Below, one piece after another: positions 35,715 through 45,901 of a stretch of DNA of 64,000 nt. Every line of letters begins with the position of its first letter. Within the stretch, counting starts at the first letter, position 1. Source of the stretch: Streptococcus gordonii (GTDB lineage: Bacteria; Bacillota; Bacilli; Lactobacillales; Streptococcaceae); the NCBI RefSeq assembly GCF_001553855.1, contig NZ_LQWV01000012.1, positions 186,001 through 250,000 on the forward strand, in the 5' to 3' direction. Below the pieces are notes generated by a model. That model had not been told where the DNA came from. It saw nothing but the letters and a program-made list of their open reading frames with translations, and did not search any database. The position numbers were made by a program, and so were the translations under genes.

Positions 35715-36914
35715 ATGGCAAAATTGACTGTAAAAGACGTTGACTTGAAAGGGAAAAAAGTTCTCGTTCGTGTTGACTTTAACGTTCCTGTAAAAGATGG
35801 CGTGATCACAAATGACAACCGTATCACTGCAGCTCTTCCAACTATCAAGTACATCCTTGAACAAGGTGGACGTGCAATCCTCTTCTCTCACCTTGGACGT
35901 GTAAAAGAAGAAGCAGACAAAGAAGGTAAATCACTTGCTCCTGTAGCTGCTGACTTGGCTGCTAAATTGGGTCAAGACGTTAAGTTTATCCCAGGTGTAA
36001 CTCGTGGTGCTGAATTGGAAGCAGCAATCAATGCTCTTGAAGATGGACAAGTTCTCTTGGTTGAAAACACTCGTTTTGAAGATGTTGACGGCAAGAAAGA
36101 ATCTAAAAACGATCCTGAACTTGGTAAATACTGGGCATCACTTGGAGATGGTATCTTCGTAAACGATGCATTTGGTACAGCACACCGTGCACACGCATCT
36201 AACGTAGGTATCTCAGCAAACGTTGAAAAAGCTGTTGCTGGTTTCCTTCTTGAAAATGAAATTGCCTACATCCAAGAAGCAGTTGAAGCTCCAGAACGTC
36301 CATTCGTGGCTATCCTTGGTGGTTCAAAAGTATCTGACAAGATCGGTGTTATCGAAAACTTGCTTGAAAAAGCTGATAAAGTCCTTATCGGTGGTGGGAT
36401 GACTTACACATTCTACAAAGCGCAAGGTATCGAAATCGGTAACTCACTTGTAGAAGAAGACAAATTGGATGTTGCTAAAGCTCTTCTTGAAAAAGCAAAC
36501 GGTAAATTGATCTTGCCAGTTGACTCAAAAGAAGCAAACGCTTTTGCAGACTATACTGAAGTAAAAGATACTGAAGGTGAAGCAGTGGATCCAGGCTTCC
36601 TTGGTCTTGACATCGGTCCTAAATCTATCGCTAAATTTGATGAAGCTTTGACTGGTGCTAAAACAGTTGTTTGGAACGGACCTATGGGTGTATTTGAAAA
36701 CCCTGACTTCCAAGCTGGTACAATCGGTGTCATGGATGCTATCGTGAAACAGCCAGGCGTTAAATCAATCATCGGTGGTGGTGACTCAGCTGCTGCAGCT
36801 ATCAACCTTGGCCGTGCAGACAAATTCTCTTGGATCTCTACTGGTGGTGGTGCTTCAATGGAACTTCTTGAAGGTAAAGTTCTACCAGGTCTTGCAGCAC
36901 TTACAGAGAAATAA
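35715..36914 (+). CDS. pgk: Phosphoglycerate kinase
   Basis: A 399-residue glycolytic enzyme that makes ATP from 1,3-bisphosphoglycerate. Conserved stretches: [14 protein letters not shown] (about 16-29), [16 protein letters not shown], and the nucleotide-site GGGDSAAA near the C terminus. Strong codon bias. The start follows AGAAGGAG. Monocistronic between the endoD terminator and its own terminator at 36923-36950. Confidence 0.98.
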
Positions 36915-36922
36915 GATATCAT

Positions 36923-36950
36923 AAAAAGATGGCTTTTAGCCATCTTTTTA
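36923..36950 (+). terminator. pgk terminator
   Basis: Stem AAAAAGATGGC / GCCATCTTTTT, bidirectional. Confidence 0.9.
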
Positions 36951-37022
36951 TCTAATATTCTAACCTGATTTTGTGGATAAGAGGCTTTCATCTGTTCTTT
37001 AGAAAAAAAGTAGATAAAATAG

Positions 37023-37058
37023 TTGCATACAGTCTGTAAAACTGCTATTATTAGACTG
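37023..37058 (+). promoter_or_regulatory. Antigen I/II gene promoter with flanking inverted repeat
   Basis: TTGCAT (37023-37028), a 17-base spacer, TATTAT (37046-37051) with TGC extension. CAGTCT (37030-37035) and AGACTG (37053-37058) form an inverted repeat bracketing the -10. Confidence 0.6.
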
Positions 37059-37096
37059 ATGTATAAAACTAATTATGCTTAAAGGAAAGGGATTAA

Positions 37097-40000
37097 ATGA
37101 ACAAAAGAAAAGAAGTTTTTGGTTTTCGTAAAAGTAAAGTCGCTAAGACTTTATGTGGAGCTGTCTTAGGGGCGGCTTTGATTGCTATTGCAGATCAGCA
37201 AGTTTTGGCTGATGAAGTTACAGAAACAAATAGTACAGCAAATGTAGCAGTCACTACAACTGGAAATCCAGCTACTAATCTGCCTGAAGCACAGGGAGAA
37301 GCGACTGAAGCAGCAAGCCAAAGTCAAGCACAGGCTGGTTCTAAAGATGGTGCTCTGCCAGTAGAAGTATCTGCTGATGATTTAAATAAAGCAGTGACGG
37401 ATGCCAAAGCAGCAGGTGTCAATGTTGTACAAGATCAAACAAGCGATAAAGGTACAGCCACAACTGCCGCAGAAAATGCGCAAAAGCAAGCTGAAATCAA
37501 GAGTGATTACGCTAAACAAGCAGAAGAAATAAAGAAAACAACTGAAGCTTATAAAAAAGAAGTAGAGGCTCATCAGGCTGAAACAGATAAAATCAATGCT
37601 GAAAACAAAGCTGCTGAAGATAAGTATCAAGAAGATTTGAAAGCTCATCAAGCTGAAGTTGAAAAAATCAACAATGCTAATGCGACAGCAAAGGCAGAAT
37701 ATGAAGCGAAGCTAGCTCAATATCAAAAAGATTTAGCCGCTGTTCAAAAAGCTAATGAAGACAGTCAGCTTGATTATCAAAATAAGCTTTCAGCTTACCA
37801 AGCAGAATTGGCTCGTGTTCAAAAAGCGAATGCTGAAGCTAAAGAAGCTTATGAAAAAGCAGTAAAGGAAAATACTGCTAAAAATGCTGCACTCCAAGCT
37901 GAAAATGAAGCGATTAAGCAACGCAATGAAACTGCCAAAGCAAACTATGACGCAGCGATGAAGCAGTATGAAGCAGATCTTGCAGCTATTAAAAAAGCTA
38001 AGGAAGATAATGATGCTGACTACCAAGCAAAATTAGCAGCTTACCAAGCGGAGTTGGCACGTGTTCAAAAGGCAAATGCTGATGCTAAAGCAGCCTATGA
38101 AAAAGCTGTTGAAGAAAACACAGCTAAAAATACAGCCATTCAAGCTGAAAATGAAGCCATTAAGCAACGGAATGCCGCAGCTAAAGCGACTTATGAAGCA
38201 GCATTGAAGCAATATGAAGCAGATTTGGCAGCAGTAAAGAAAGCCAACGAAGACAGTGAAGCAGACTATCAAGCTAAGCTAGCCGAATATCAGACGGAAT
38301 TGGCTCGTGTTCAAAAGGCAAATGCGGATGCTAAAGCAGCTTATGAGAAGGCCGTTGAAGACAACAAGGCAAAAAATGCAGCGCTCCAAGCTGAAAACGA
38401 AGAAATCAAGCAACGTAATGCCGCAGCTAAAACTGACTATGAAGCAAAATTAGCTAAATATGAAGCTGATCTTGCCAAATATAAGAAAGAGTTGGCTGAG
38501 TATCCGGCTAAGTTGAAGGCTTATGAAGATGAACAGGCCAAAATTAAAGCTGCCCTTGCAGAACTTGAAAATCATAAAAACGAAGATGGTAACTTGTCAG
38601 AGCCGTCTGCTCAAAGCTTAGTGTATGATTCAGAGCCAAATGCACAGTTATCATTGACAACTAATGGAAAAATGCTGAAAGCTTCTGCAGTTGATGAGGC
38701 CTTTAGTCATGATACAGCTCAATATTCTAAAAAGATTCTTCAGCCTGATAACCTTAATGTTAGTTACCTTCAACAAGCCGATGATGTGACTTCTTCCATG
38801 GAACTTTACGGCAATTTCGGGGATAAGGCTGGTTGGACAACCACTGTCGGCAATGACACAGTGGTAAAATTTGCATCTGTCCTCTTGGAACGCGGTCAAA
38901 GCGTGACAGCTACCTATACAAATCTTGAAAAATCTTACTATAATGGTAAAAAGATTTCTAAGGTCGTCTTCAAGTATACACTTGATTCCGATTCAAAATT
39001 CAAAAATGTTGACAAGGCTTGGTTAGGTATCTTTACCGATCCAACTCTAGGTGTCTTTGCCTCTGCTTATAATGGTGTACCTGAAAAGAACACGTCCATT
39101 TTTATTAAAAATGAATTTACCTTCTATGATGAAGATGGGAAACCGATTGATTTTGACAATGCTCTTCTATCTGTTGCTTCCCTCAACCGAGAACATAACT
39201 CCATTGAGATGGCTAAAGACTATACTGGAACTTTCGTTAAGATTTCAGGTTCTTCTATTGGAGAAAAAGATGGCAAGATTTACGCAACTGATACTCTCAA
39301 TTTTAGGAAAGATCAGGGTGGTGCCCGCTGGACTATGTATAAACGGGGCGGCGAAGAAGGATCAGGTTGGGACAGTTCTGATGCACCTAACTCTTGGTAT
39401 GGAGCTGGTGCCATCCGTATGTCTGGTCCAAACAATAGCGTAACAGTAGGGGCTATCTCTGCTACTCTAGTAATGCCTGAATCTCAAATGCCAGTTGTTT
39501 CTGGAAAAGATAATACGGAAGCTAAAAGACCAAATATTTGGTATTCACTAAACGGTAAGATTCGTGCGGTCAATGTGCCTAGGGTTACCAAGGAAAAACC
39601 AACTCCACCAGTAGCGCCAACTGAACCACAAGCTCCTACTTATGAAGTGGAAAAACCATTGGAGCCAGCACCGGTAGCACCGACATATGAAAATGAGCCA
39701 ACTCCACCAGTTAAGACTCCAGACCAACCGGAGCCGTCAAAACCGGAAGAGCCAACATATGATCCATTGCCAACTCCACCGCTAGCACCAACTCCTAAGC
39801 AGTTGCCGACTCCACCAGTTGTACCGACAGTTCATTTCCACTATAGCAGTTTATTAGCTCAGCCTCAGATTAATAAAGAAATTAAGAATGAGGATGGTGT
39901 AGATATTGATCGGACATTGGTTGCTAAACAGTCAATTGTTAAGTTTGAATTGAAAACTGAAGCGTTGACAGCTGGACGTCCAAAAACTACTTCATTTGTA

Positions 40001-41599
40001 TTGGTAGATCCGCTACCAACTGGTTATAAGTTTGACTTGGATGCAACTAAGGCTGCAAGTACAGGCTTTGATACAACTTATGATGAAGCCAGTCATACTG
40101 TAACCTTTAAGGCGACTGATGAGACATTGGCAAGTTACAATGCTGATTTAACTAAACCTGTTGAGACTCTTCATCCAACGGTTGTTGGTCGAGTCTTGAA
40201 CGATGGGGCAACTTATACGAATAACTTCACTTTGACAGTCAATGATGCTTATGGTATTAAGTCAAATGTTGTTCGTGTAACGACTCCTGGTAAACCAAAT
40301 GATCCTGATAATCCAAATAACAACTATATTAAGCCAACGAAAGTAAATAAGAATAAAGAAGGTCTTAATATCGATGGAAAAGAAGTTTTAGCTGGTTCAA
40401 CCAACTACTACGAATTAACATGGGATTTGGATCAATATAAAGGCGATAAATCTTCTAAGGAGGCAATCCAAAACGGCTTCTACTACGTAGATGATTATCC
40501 AGAGGAAGCTTTAGATGTTCGCCCTGATTTGGTTAAGGTTGCAGATGAAAAAGGAAATCAAGTATCAGGTGTCAGCGTTCAACAATATGACAGTCTAGAA
40601 GCTGCTCCTAAGAAAGTTCAAGACTTGTTGAAGAAAGCTAACATTACTGTTAAGGGTGCTTTCCAACTCTTCTCTGCTGATAATCCAGAAGAATTTTACA
40701 AGCAATACGTAGCAACTGGAACATCACTAGTCATTACAGATCCGATGACTGTTAAGTCTGAATTTGGTAAGACAGGTGGTAAGTATGAAAACAAGGCCTA
40801 TCAAATTGATTTCGGAAATGGCTATGCTACAGAAGTAGTGGTTAACAACGTACCGAAAATCACACCGAAAAAAGACGTAACAGTGAGCCTAGATCCAACT
40901 AGTGAAAATCTGGATGGCCAAACAATTCAATTGTATCAAACGTTTAACTATCGTCTGATTGGTGGCCTCATTCCACAAAATCATTCAGAGGAATTAGAAG
41001 ATTACAGCTTTGTGGATGATTATGACCAAGCTGGTGATCAGTATACTGGTAATTACAAGACATTCAGCTCTCTGAACTTGACAATGAAAGATGGTTCAGT
41101 GATTAAGGCAGGTACAGATCTAACGTCTCAAACAACTGCTGAAACAGATGCTACAAATGGTATTGTAACTGTTCGTTTCAAGGAAGACTTCTTACAAAAG
41201 ATTAGTTTGGATTCTCCATTCCAAGCTGAAACTTACCTTCAAATGCGCAGAATTGCTATTGGAACATTTGAAAATACTTATGTAAATACTGTTAATAAGG
41301 TTGCTTATGCATCTAACACAGTACGTACAACAACTCCAATACCAAGAACACCAGACAAACCGACACCAATTCCAACGCCAAAACCAAAGGATCCTGACAA
41401 ACCTGAGACACCAAAAGAACCAAAAGTTCCTAGTCCAAAAGTTGAAGATCCTTCAGCACCAATTCCTGTTTCTGTTGGTAAAGAATTAACTACACTTCCA
41501 AAAACAGGAACAAATGATGCGACTTATATGCCTTACTTAGGCTTGGCTGCCCTTGTTGGTTTCTTAGGATTAGGTCTAGCAAAGCGCAAAGAAGATTAA
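37097..41599 (+). CDS. Antigen I/II family adhesin, LPxTG-anchored (SspA/SspB/Pas-like)
   Basis: A 1500-residue surface adhesin binding salivary glycoproteins, collagen or partner bacteria. Regions in order: signal peptide with [20 protein letters not shown]; three alanine-rich heptad repeats of exactly 82 residues (about 219-465) forming a long coiled stalk; the V domain (about 500-830); the proline-rich P repeats ([16 protein letters not shown] ... [10 protein letters not shown], about 835-915) that pair with the A stalk; C-terminal C domains; and the anchor LPKTG with KRKED. A BAR-like motif, VQDLL (1174-1178) and NITVK (1182-1186), matches the part of SspB that binds P. gingivalis Mfa1. 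It is inserted between pgk and glnR. Confidence 0.93.
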   Translation: MNKRKEVFGFRKSKVAKTLCGAVLGAALIAIADQQVLADEVTETNSTANVAVTTTGNPATNLPEAQGEATEAASQSQAQAGSKDGALPVEVSADDLNKAVTDAKAAGVNVVQDQTSDKGTATTAAENAQKQAEIKSDYAKQAEEIKKTTEAYKKEVEAHQAETDKINAENKAAEDKYQEDLKAHQAEVEKINNANATAKAEYEAKLAQYQKDLAAVQKANEDSQLDYQNKLSAYQAELARVQKANAEAKEAYEKAVKENTAKNAALQAENEAIKQRNETAKANYDAAMKQYEADLAAIKKAKEDNDADYQAKLAAYQAELARVQKANADAKAAYEKAVEENTAKNTAIQAENEAIKQRNAAAKATYEAALKQYEADLAAVKKANEDSEADYQAKLAEYQTELARVQKANADAKAAYEKAVEDNKAKNAALQAENEEIKQRNAAAKTDYEAKLAKYEADLAKYKKELAEYPAKLKAYEDEQAKIKAALAELENHKNEDGNLSEPSAQSLVYDSEPNAQLSLTTNGKMLKASAVDEAFSHDTAQYSKKILQPDNLNVSYLQQADDVTSSMELYGNFGDKAGWTTTVGNDTVVKFASVLLERGQSVTATYTNLEKSYYNGKKISKVVFKYTLDSDSKFKNVDKAWLGIFTDPTLGVFASAYNGVPEKNTSIFIKNEFTFYDEDGKPIDFDNALLSVASLNREHNSIEMAKDYTGTFVKISGSSIGEKDGKIYATDTLNFRKDQGGARWTMYKRGGEEGSGWDSSDAPNSWYGAGAIRMSGPNNSVTVGAISATLVMPESQMPVVSGKDNTEAKRPNIWYSLNGKIRAVNVPRVTKEKPTPPVAPTEPQAPTYEVEKPLEPAPVAPTYENEPTPPVKTPDQPEPSKPEEPTYDPLPTPPLAPTPKQLPTPPVVPTVHFHYSSLLAQPQINKEIKNEDGVDIDRTLVAKQSIVKFELKTEALTAGRPKTTSFVLVDPLPTGYKFDLDATKAASTGFDTTYDEASHTVTFKATDETLASYNADLTKPVETLHPTVVGRVLNDGATYTNNFTLTVNDAYGIKSNVVRVTTPGKPNDPDNPNNNYIKPTKVNKNKEGLNIDGKEVLAGSTNYYELTWDLDQYKGDKSSKEAIQNGFYYVDDYPEEALDVRPDLVKVADEKGNQVSGVSVQQYDSLEAAPKKVQDLLKKANITVKGAFQLFSADNPEEFYKQYVATGTSLVITDPMTVKSEFGKTGGKYENKAYQIDFGNGYATEVVVNNVPKITPKKDVTVSLDPTSENLDGQTIQLYQTFNYRLIGGLIPQNHSEELEDYSFVDDYDQAGDQYTGNYKTFSSLNLTMKDGSVIKAGTDLTSQTTAETDATNGIVTVRFKEDFLQKISLDSPFQAETYLQMRRIAIGTFENTYVNTVNKVAYASNTVRTTTPIPRTPDKPTPIPTPKPKDPDKPETPKEPKVPSPKVEDPSAPIPVSVGKELTTLPKTGTNDATYMPYLGLAALVGFLGLGLAKRKED
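37751..38488 (+). repeat. Alanine-rich A repeats, three tandem 246-base units
   Basis: Units begin at 37751, 37997 and 38243 (GCTAATGAAGAC and relatives). A second landmark, GCTGAAAATGAAGC, recurs at 37898, 38144 and 38390. The spacing is exactly 246 bases (82 codons) each time. Confidence 0.9.
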
Positions 41600-41678
41600 T
41601 CAAATAGCTTGAACTTATTTCATCTTTGCTGTTTCTGTCAGCTATTCTGAGTTGGTAATTTAGGACTCTATAGATTTT

Positions 41679-41715
41679 AAGGCTGGAACCCAGTGTTCCG
41701 GCCTTATTTCTTTTT
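41679..41715 (+). terminator. Antigen I/II gene terminator
   Basis: Stem AAGGC-T-GGAAC / GTTCC-G-GCCTT with a T-rich tail. Confidence 0.8.
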
Positions 41716-41847
41716 TACTTTTCTATATAATTTATGTATCAGAAATATATAGAATTTGTAATCATTTCAAAATATTGGGATAAGATAACTGACATCTAAA
41801 TAAGGTATGATTATGCTAACATCAAATTTTGCGGAGAAAATCATTTT

Positions 41848-42498
41848 ATGAAAAAAATATTTATTAAAACAGCTCTTGTGGTTGCTTCTACAGCTCTTTC
41901 AGCTATAGCTGGTCTTCAAGTTGCACATGCAGATTCTTATGTTGTACAACAAGGTGATTCTTTCTTTGGAATTGCTAGTGCTCACGGAATGAGCCCTTAT
42001 GATCTAGCTGCGAAAAATGGCAAATCTATTTTTGATACAATCAACCCAGGTGATGTTTTGGAAGTGGACGGCGCTACTTCTACTTATGCAAATTCAGGTT
42101 ATGGTGTGAGCAGTAATGCGGATTTGGTATCTGATGTAGATGATGTTGTTTTAAATACCCCGACTGACTATGGTAACTCTTATCCAATCGGACAATGTAC
42201 TTGGGGCGTTAAGGAATTAGCTCCTTGGGCAAGCAACTGGTGGGGGAATGCCAATACTTGGGCTATCAATGCCAGCAATCAAGGTTATGTTACTGGTACA
42301 GTTCCGACAGTAGGCGCAATCGCTGTTTGGGACGGAGGAGAGTATGGTCACGTTGCTTATGTTACAGACGTTCAGAGCGACGGTACAATCCAAGTGCTAG
42401 AAGCTAATTACAATCGTCAAAAGCAAATTGATAATTATCGCGGTTATTTTAACCCCAATGAATTTTTGGGAAATGTAACGTATATCTATCCAAACTAA
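41848..42498 (+). CDS. LysM-CHAP peptidoglycan hydrolase
   Basis: A 216-residue secreted wall hydrolase. The signal peptide ends at AHA-DS (about residue 28). One LysM domain (SYVVQQGDSFFGIASAHG, about 30-73) binds peptidoglycan. The CHAP domain has its catalytic cysteine C117 in GQCTWGV and histidine H168 in YGHVAYV. CHAP enzymes cut peptide bridges as amidases or endopeptidases; which bond is not known. The arrangement resembles SsaA-like proteins of Gram-positives. It is alone between the adhesin and a membrane protein, with its own terminator (42508-42540). Confidence 0.85.
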   Translation: MKKIFIKTALVVASTALSAIAGLQVAHADSYVVQQGDSFFGIASAHGMSPYDLAAKNGKSIFDTINPGDVLEVDGATSTYANSGYGVSSNADLVSDVDDVVLNTPTDYGNSYPIGQCTWGVKELAPWASNWWGNANTWAINASNQGYVTGTVPTVGAIAVWDGGEYGHVAYVTDVQSDGTIQVLEANYNRQKQIDNYRGYFNPNEFLGNVTYIYPN

Positions 42499-42507
42499 TT
42501 TGATTGA

Positions 42508-42540
42508 AGATTTAGAGCGTGCTCTAGATCTTTTTATTTT
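42508..42540 (+). terminator. Terminator after LysM-CHAP gene
   Basis: Stem AGATTTAGAGC / GCTCTAGATCT with T tail. Confidence 0.8.
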
Positions 42541-42648
42541 TCAAGATAGGATGTAGAAGATGAGAATGAGAGGTCGTTGCAAACAAGAAGGCTTTTTGTT
42601 GGAAAATATGTTAGAATGAAAGTAATTTGATTTGAAAGAGGATCAGGA

Positions 42649-43179
42649 ATGAACTATTTTAGCAAGTACAAGTTTGATAAATCGAAATTCAAATTAGGAA
42701 TGCGGACTTTTAAGACAGGGTTGGCGGTTTTTATCATTCTCTTGATGTTTAGTCTATTTGGCTGGGGTGGTCTGCAGATTGGCGCTTTGACAGCAGTTTT
42801 TAGCCTGCGAGAAGATTTTGACAAGAGCGTGCATTTTGGTACTTCTCGTATCTTAGGAAATAGCATCGGTGGCTTCTATGCCTTGATTTTTTTCCTCATC
42901 AATAAGATCTTTCAAGACCAGCTCTGGGTCACCTTGCTTTTTGTTCCGATTTGTACTATGCTAACAATTATGACCAATGTTGCCATGAACAATAAAGCAG
43001 GGGTAATTGGTGGTGTATCAGCTCTCTTGATTATTACACTGTCGGTTTCTGAAGGGGATACGATTGTTTACGTATTTGCCCGGATTTTTGAGACATTTCT
43101 TGGTGTATTCGTTGCCATGTTAGTAAATTATGACATTAATCGCCTGCGTTCTTTTTTTAGAAAAGAGAAAAGCAAATGA
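42649..43179 (+). CDS. Aromatic acid exporter-like (FUSC/ArAE N-terminal) membrane protein
   Basis: A 176-residue protein with about five membrane segments, matching the N-terminal domain of FUSC/ArAE (DUF939-type) exporters: FKTGLAVFIILLMFSLFGW, LREDFDKSVHFGTSRILGN, IGGVSALLIITLSV. It lacks the C-terminal cytoplasmic domain of full-length members. A homologue occupies the same place upstream of glnR in S. pneumoniae. Substrate unknown. Start ATG 42649 after AGGATCAGGA. Its stop precedes the GlnR box by three bases. Confidence 0.75.
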   Translation: MNYFSKYKFDKSKFKLGMRTFKTGLAVFIILLMFSLFGWGGLQIGALTAVFSLREDFDKSVHFGTSRILGNSIGGFYALIFFLINKIFQDQLWVTLLFVPICTMLTIMTNVAMNNKAGVIGGVSALLIITLSVSEGDTIVYVFARIFETFLGVFVAMLVNYDINRLRSFFRKEKSK

Positions 43180-43182
43180 ATA

Positions 43183-43199
43183 TGTCAGAAAAAGTAACA
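43183..43199 (+). promoter_or_regulatory. GlnR operator
   Basis: TGTCAGAAAAAGTAACA fits the GlnR/TnrA consensus TGTNA-N7-TNACA fully. It lies eight bases before the -35 at 43207. Confidence 0.75.
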
Positions 43200-43206
43200 T
43201 TCCTTC

Positions 43207-43235
43207 TTGACAGGATAAATCTTTAGGAATATAAT
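43207..43235 (+). promoter_or_regulatory. glnRA promoter
   Basis: TTGACA (43207-43212), a 17-base spacer, TATAAT (43230-43235), the strongest promoter by sequence in this region. The 5' leader to glnR would be about 225 bases. Confidence 0.8.
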
Positions 43236-43467
43236 AGTGGTAATCTTGGCTAGTGGAGAGTGAAGTTTTTGTTTCATTTGCTGATACTTGCCATACAAGT
43301 AAGGAATTGGATCCGTACTAAAAACTTAGAAAGAATGATTAGCAATCCTTTTTATCTGAAAAGAAAAGTAATTGTTTCTGCTATCATATGGTCGTACTAA
43401 AGCCGGTTTGATAGCTTGTTTTCCTATTAGTTTTTGGAGTTCTCATCTCTTACGAAAGGAGGATGTA

Positions 43468-43833
43468 ATGAAAGAAAAAGAACTGCGACGCAATTTGGCA
43501 GTTTTCCCAATCGGCAGCGTTATGAAATTGACAGACTTAACGGCTCGGCAGATTCGCTATTATGAGGATCAGCAGCTGATTACACCTGAGCGAACAGAAG
43601 GGAATCGTCGCATGTATTCCCTAAATGACATGGATCGCTTGCTGGAAATAAAAGACTATATTTCTGAAGGTTATAATATTGCTGCAATCAAGCGTAAGTA
43701 TGCTGAACGTGAAGCAATGGCCAAAAAACCAGTGAGCGCAAAAGACGTTCGACGTGCACTACACAACGACATTGTGCAACAGAGTAGATTTGCATCCTCT
43801 GTGCCGACATTTGGTCAATTAAAACGACCATAA
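43468..43833 (+). CDS. glnR: Glutamine synthetase repressor GlnR
   Basis: A 121-residue MerR-type regulator that represses glnRA and glutamine/glutamate uptake genes when nitrogen is plentiful, through feedback-inhibited GlnA. The N-terminal HTH reads [36 protein letters not shown]. The dimerisation helix follows. ATG 43468 has AAAGGAGGA upstream. A longer frame to 43372 extends into the leader and is rejected. glnA starts 29 bases after its stop. Confidence 0.95.
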   Translation: MKEKELRRNLAVFPIGSVMKLTDLTARQIRYYEDQQLITPERTEGNRRMYSLNDMDRLLEIKDYISEGYNIAAIKRKYAEREAMAKKPVSAKDVRRALHNDIVQQSRFASSVPTFGQLKRP

Positions 43834-43862
43834 CTATTGTTTTATTCCATAAGGAGATCACC

Positions 43863-45209
43863 ATGCCTATTACAGTTGCTGATATCAAGCGCGAAGTTAA
43901 AGAAAAAAATGTTACCTTTATCCGTCTTATGTTTTCAGATATTTTGGGAACAATGAAAAATGTGGAAATCCCTGCAACAGATGAACAGTTAGACAAAGTA
44001 TTATCTAACAAAGCTATGTTTGACGGTTCTTCTATTGAAGGTTTTGTTCGGATTAACGAATCGGATATGTATCTATATCCAGATTTGGACACTTGGACTG
44101 TTTTCCCTTGGGGAGATGAAAATGGTAGCGTTGCAGGATTAATTTGTGATGTCTATACGACAGAAGGTCTTCCTTTCCAGGGAGATCCGCGTAGCAACTT
44201 AAAACGCGCCCTCAAGCACATGGAGGAGCTGGGCTTTAAATCCTTTAATCTTGGACCAGAGCCAGAATTCTTCCTCTTTAAGTTGGATGAAAATGGAGAT
44301 CCTACTTTAGAGGTGAATGATAAAGGAGGTTATTTTGATTTAGCTCCGACAGACTTAGCTGATAATACTCGCCGAGAGATTGTCAATATTTTGACAAGTA
44401 TGGGATTTGAAGTTGAGGCTAGTCACCATGAAGTAGCTGTTGGTCAGCACGAAATTGATTTCAAATATGATGAAGTTCTACGTGCATGTGATAAAATCCA
44501 GCTCTTTAAACTAGTCGTCAAGACTATAGCTCGTAAGCATGGCTTGTATGCTACTTTTATGGCTAAGCCTAAGTTTGGTATTGCTGGTTCAGGTATGCAC
44601 TGTAATATGTCTCTCTTTAATCAGGATGGGACAAATGCCTTTTTTGATCCTGAGGATCCAAGAGGTATGCAATTGTCGGATACAGCCTACTATTTCTTGG
44701 GTGGCTTGATCAAACACGCCTACAACTATACAGCTATTATGAATCCAACCGTCAACTCTTATAAGCGTTTGGTTCCTGGCTACGAAGCACCAGTTTATAT
44801 TGCTTGGGCAGGGCAAAATCGATCTCCTTTGGTTCGTGTGCCAGCATCTCGCGGCATGGGAACTCGCTTGGAATTGCGTTCTGTAGACCCTATGGCGAAC
44901 CCTTATATTGCTATGGCTGTTCTTCTTGAAGTTGGTCTTCACGGAATTGAAAATAAGATTCAGGCACCAGCTCCTGTTGAAGAGAATATTTATGTTATGT
45001 CAGCAGAAGAACGAAAGGAAGCTGGCATTACAGACCTTCCTTCAACTCTACACAATGCTATCAAGGCTCTAACTGAGGATGAAGTCGTTAAGGATGCCCT
45101 CGGCAACCACATCTATACTAGCTTTGTAGAGGCTAAGCGTATCGAGTGGGCTAGCTACGCAACTTTTGTTTCGCAATGGGAAATTGATAACTATTTAGAT
45201 CTATACTAA
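43863..45209 (+). CDS. glnA: Glutamine synthetase, type I-alpha
   Basis: A 448-residue enzyme that makes glutamine from glutamate, ammonia and ATP. GSI landmarks: the N-terminal beta-grasp region, the DGSSIEGF latch, PEPEFFLFK, and the signatures [18 protein letters not shown] and [17 protein letters not shown]. The length of 440-450 is that of the Gram-positive alpha form, which is regulated by feedback and GlnR rather than adenylylation. Second gene of glnRA. Start after AAGGAGAT. Terminator at 45216-45245. Confidence 0.98.
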   Translation: MPITVADIKREVKEKNVTFIRLMFSDILGTMKNVEIPATDEQLDKVLSNKAMFDGSSIEGFVRINESDMYLYPDLDTWTVFPWGDENGSVAGLICDVYTTEGLPFQGDPRSNLKRALKHMEELGFKSFNLGPEPEFFLFKLDENGDPTLEVNDKGGYFDLAPTDLADNTRREIVNILTSMGFEVEASHHEVAVGQHEIDFKYDEVLRACDKIQLFKLVVKTIARKHGLYATFMAKPKFGIAGSGMHCNMSLFNQDGTNAFFDPEDPRGMQLSDTAYYFLGGLIKHAYNYTAIMNPTVNSYKRLVPGYEAPVYIAWAGQNRSPLVRVPASRGMGTRLELRSVDPMANPYIAMAVLLEVGLHGIENKIQAPAPVEENIYVMSAEERKEAGITDLPSTLHNAIKALTEDEVVKDALGNHIYTSFVEAKRIEWASYATFVSQWEIDNYLDLY

Positions 45210-45215
45210 TGATAG

Positions 45216-45245
45216 AGCAGGTGGCCTGAAAGTCCCCTGCTTTTT
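45216..45245 (+). terminator. glnRA terminator
   Basis: Stem AGCAGG / CCTGCT with an interior loop and five T. Confidence 0.75.
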
Positions 45246-45262
45246 CGTGGAGGAGGAGAAAG

Positions 45263-45667
45263 ATGGAAAAATTTGATGATTTTATTAAGCGGGTTTTTGA
45301 TGAGCAATATGAAGTCTGCTTTGGTCCAGACATGCTTGAAAAACTAGAGCCCAGAGATTATTATCTGACGCGGGAGGAGGATGGTCGATTAATTGCCTTG
45401 CTCCATGGCCAGCAGGTATTAGAAAATATTCATATCAAGGCTTTGGTGGTGGATAAAGCGTACCAGAAAAAAGGCTTGGGAGCATCTCTATTGTCAGAAT
45501 TAGAAGAAAAGGCTGCAGAAGCAGGAGCAACTAGTATTACTTTATCCACCAAATCCTATCAGGCCAAGGATTTTTACCTCAAACAAGGTTATGAAATCTA
45601 CGCTAGTCTAGCAGATGTCCCACAAAAGGGCATTACCAAATATCATTTTATTAAGAGATTAGGCTGA
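45263..45667 (+). CDS. GNAT-family N-acetyltransferase
   Basis: A 134-residue small GNAT. The acetyl-CoA motif is ALVVDKAYQKKGLGASLLSEL at about 73-93, followed by a helix and the FYLKQGYEIY strand. The substrate is unknown. It has a good ribosome site (GGAGGAG) directly after the glnA terminator and no obvious promoter of its own, so it may depend on read-through from glnA. No clear terminator follows it. Confidence 0.85.
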   Translation: MEKFDDFIKRVFDEQYEVCFGPDMLEKLEPRDYYLTREEDGRLIALLHGQQVLENIHIKALVVDKAYQKKGLGASLLSELEEKAAEAGATSITLSTKSYQAKDFYLKQGYEIYASLADVPQKGITKYHFIKRLG

Positions 45668-45794
45668 GCTTGTTTCAAATAGATGGAAGTCAATTGCCAA
45701 ACACCATTAAAGTTTACAAAAAACGCTGGCTTTTACAATACTGATATTGCCTATTTCAACTATCATTTCTTTTCTTAGGAATCATTACAAAATG

Positions 45795-45833
45795 TGATAT
45801 AATAAGGGTGAATTGGAAATAGGTAAACTATTT
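45795..45833 (+). promoter_or_regulatory. mntH promoter and leader inverted repeat
   Basis: TGA-TATAAT extended -10 at 45795-45803. AAATAG (45817-45822) and CTATTT (45828-45833) form an inverted repeat just after the likely transcription start. Possible metalloregulator site; no match to a PsaR or MntR consensus was recognised. Confidence 0.5.
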
Positions 45834-45901
45834 TCATCATTCTTTCAAAAAATATTATATTAAGAAATATGTAAAGACAGATTAGAAAGTGGGAAATCCC
45901 T

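Noticed and set aside
37700..38500. Regular repeats that might be a CRISPR array
   Set aside because: The repeats are 246-base coding units of the adhesin A region, not short repeats with unique spacers.
41757..41773. Possible WalR box upstream of the LysM-CHAP gene
   Set aside because: The first half TGTAAT fits, but the second half CAAAAT matches only three of six positions. Too weak to call.
43372..43467. In-frame N-terminal extension of glnR
   Set aside because: No ribosome site for the extension. AAAGGAGGA precedes ATG 43468, and GlnR homologues start MKEKELRRN.
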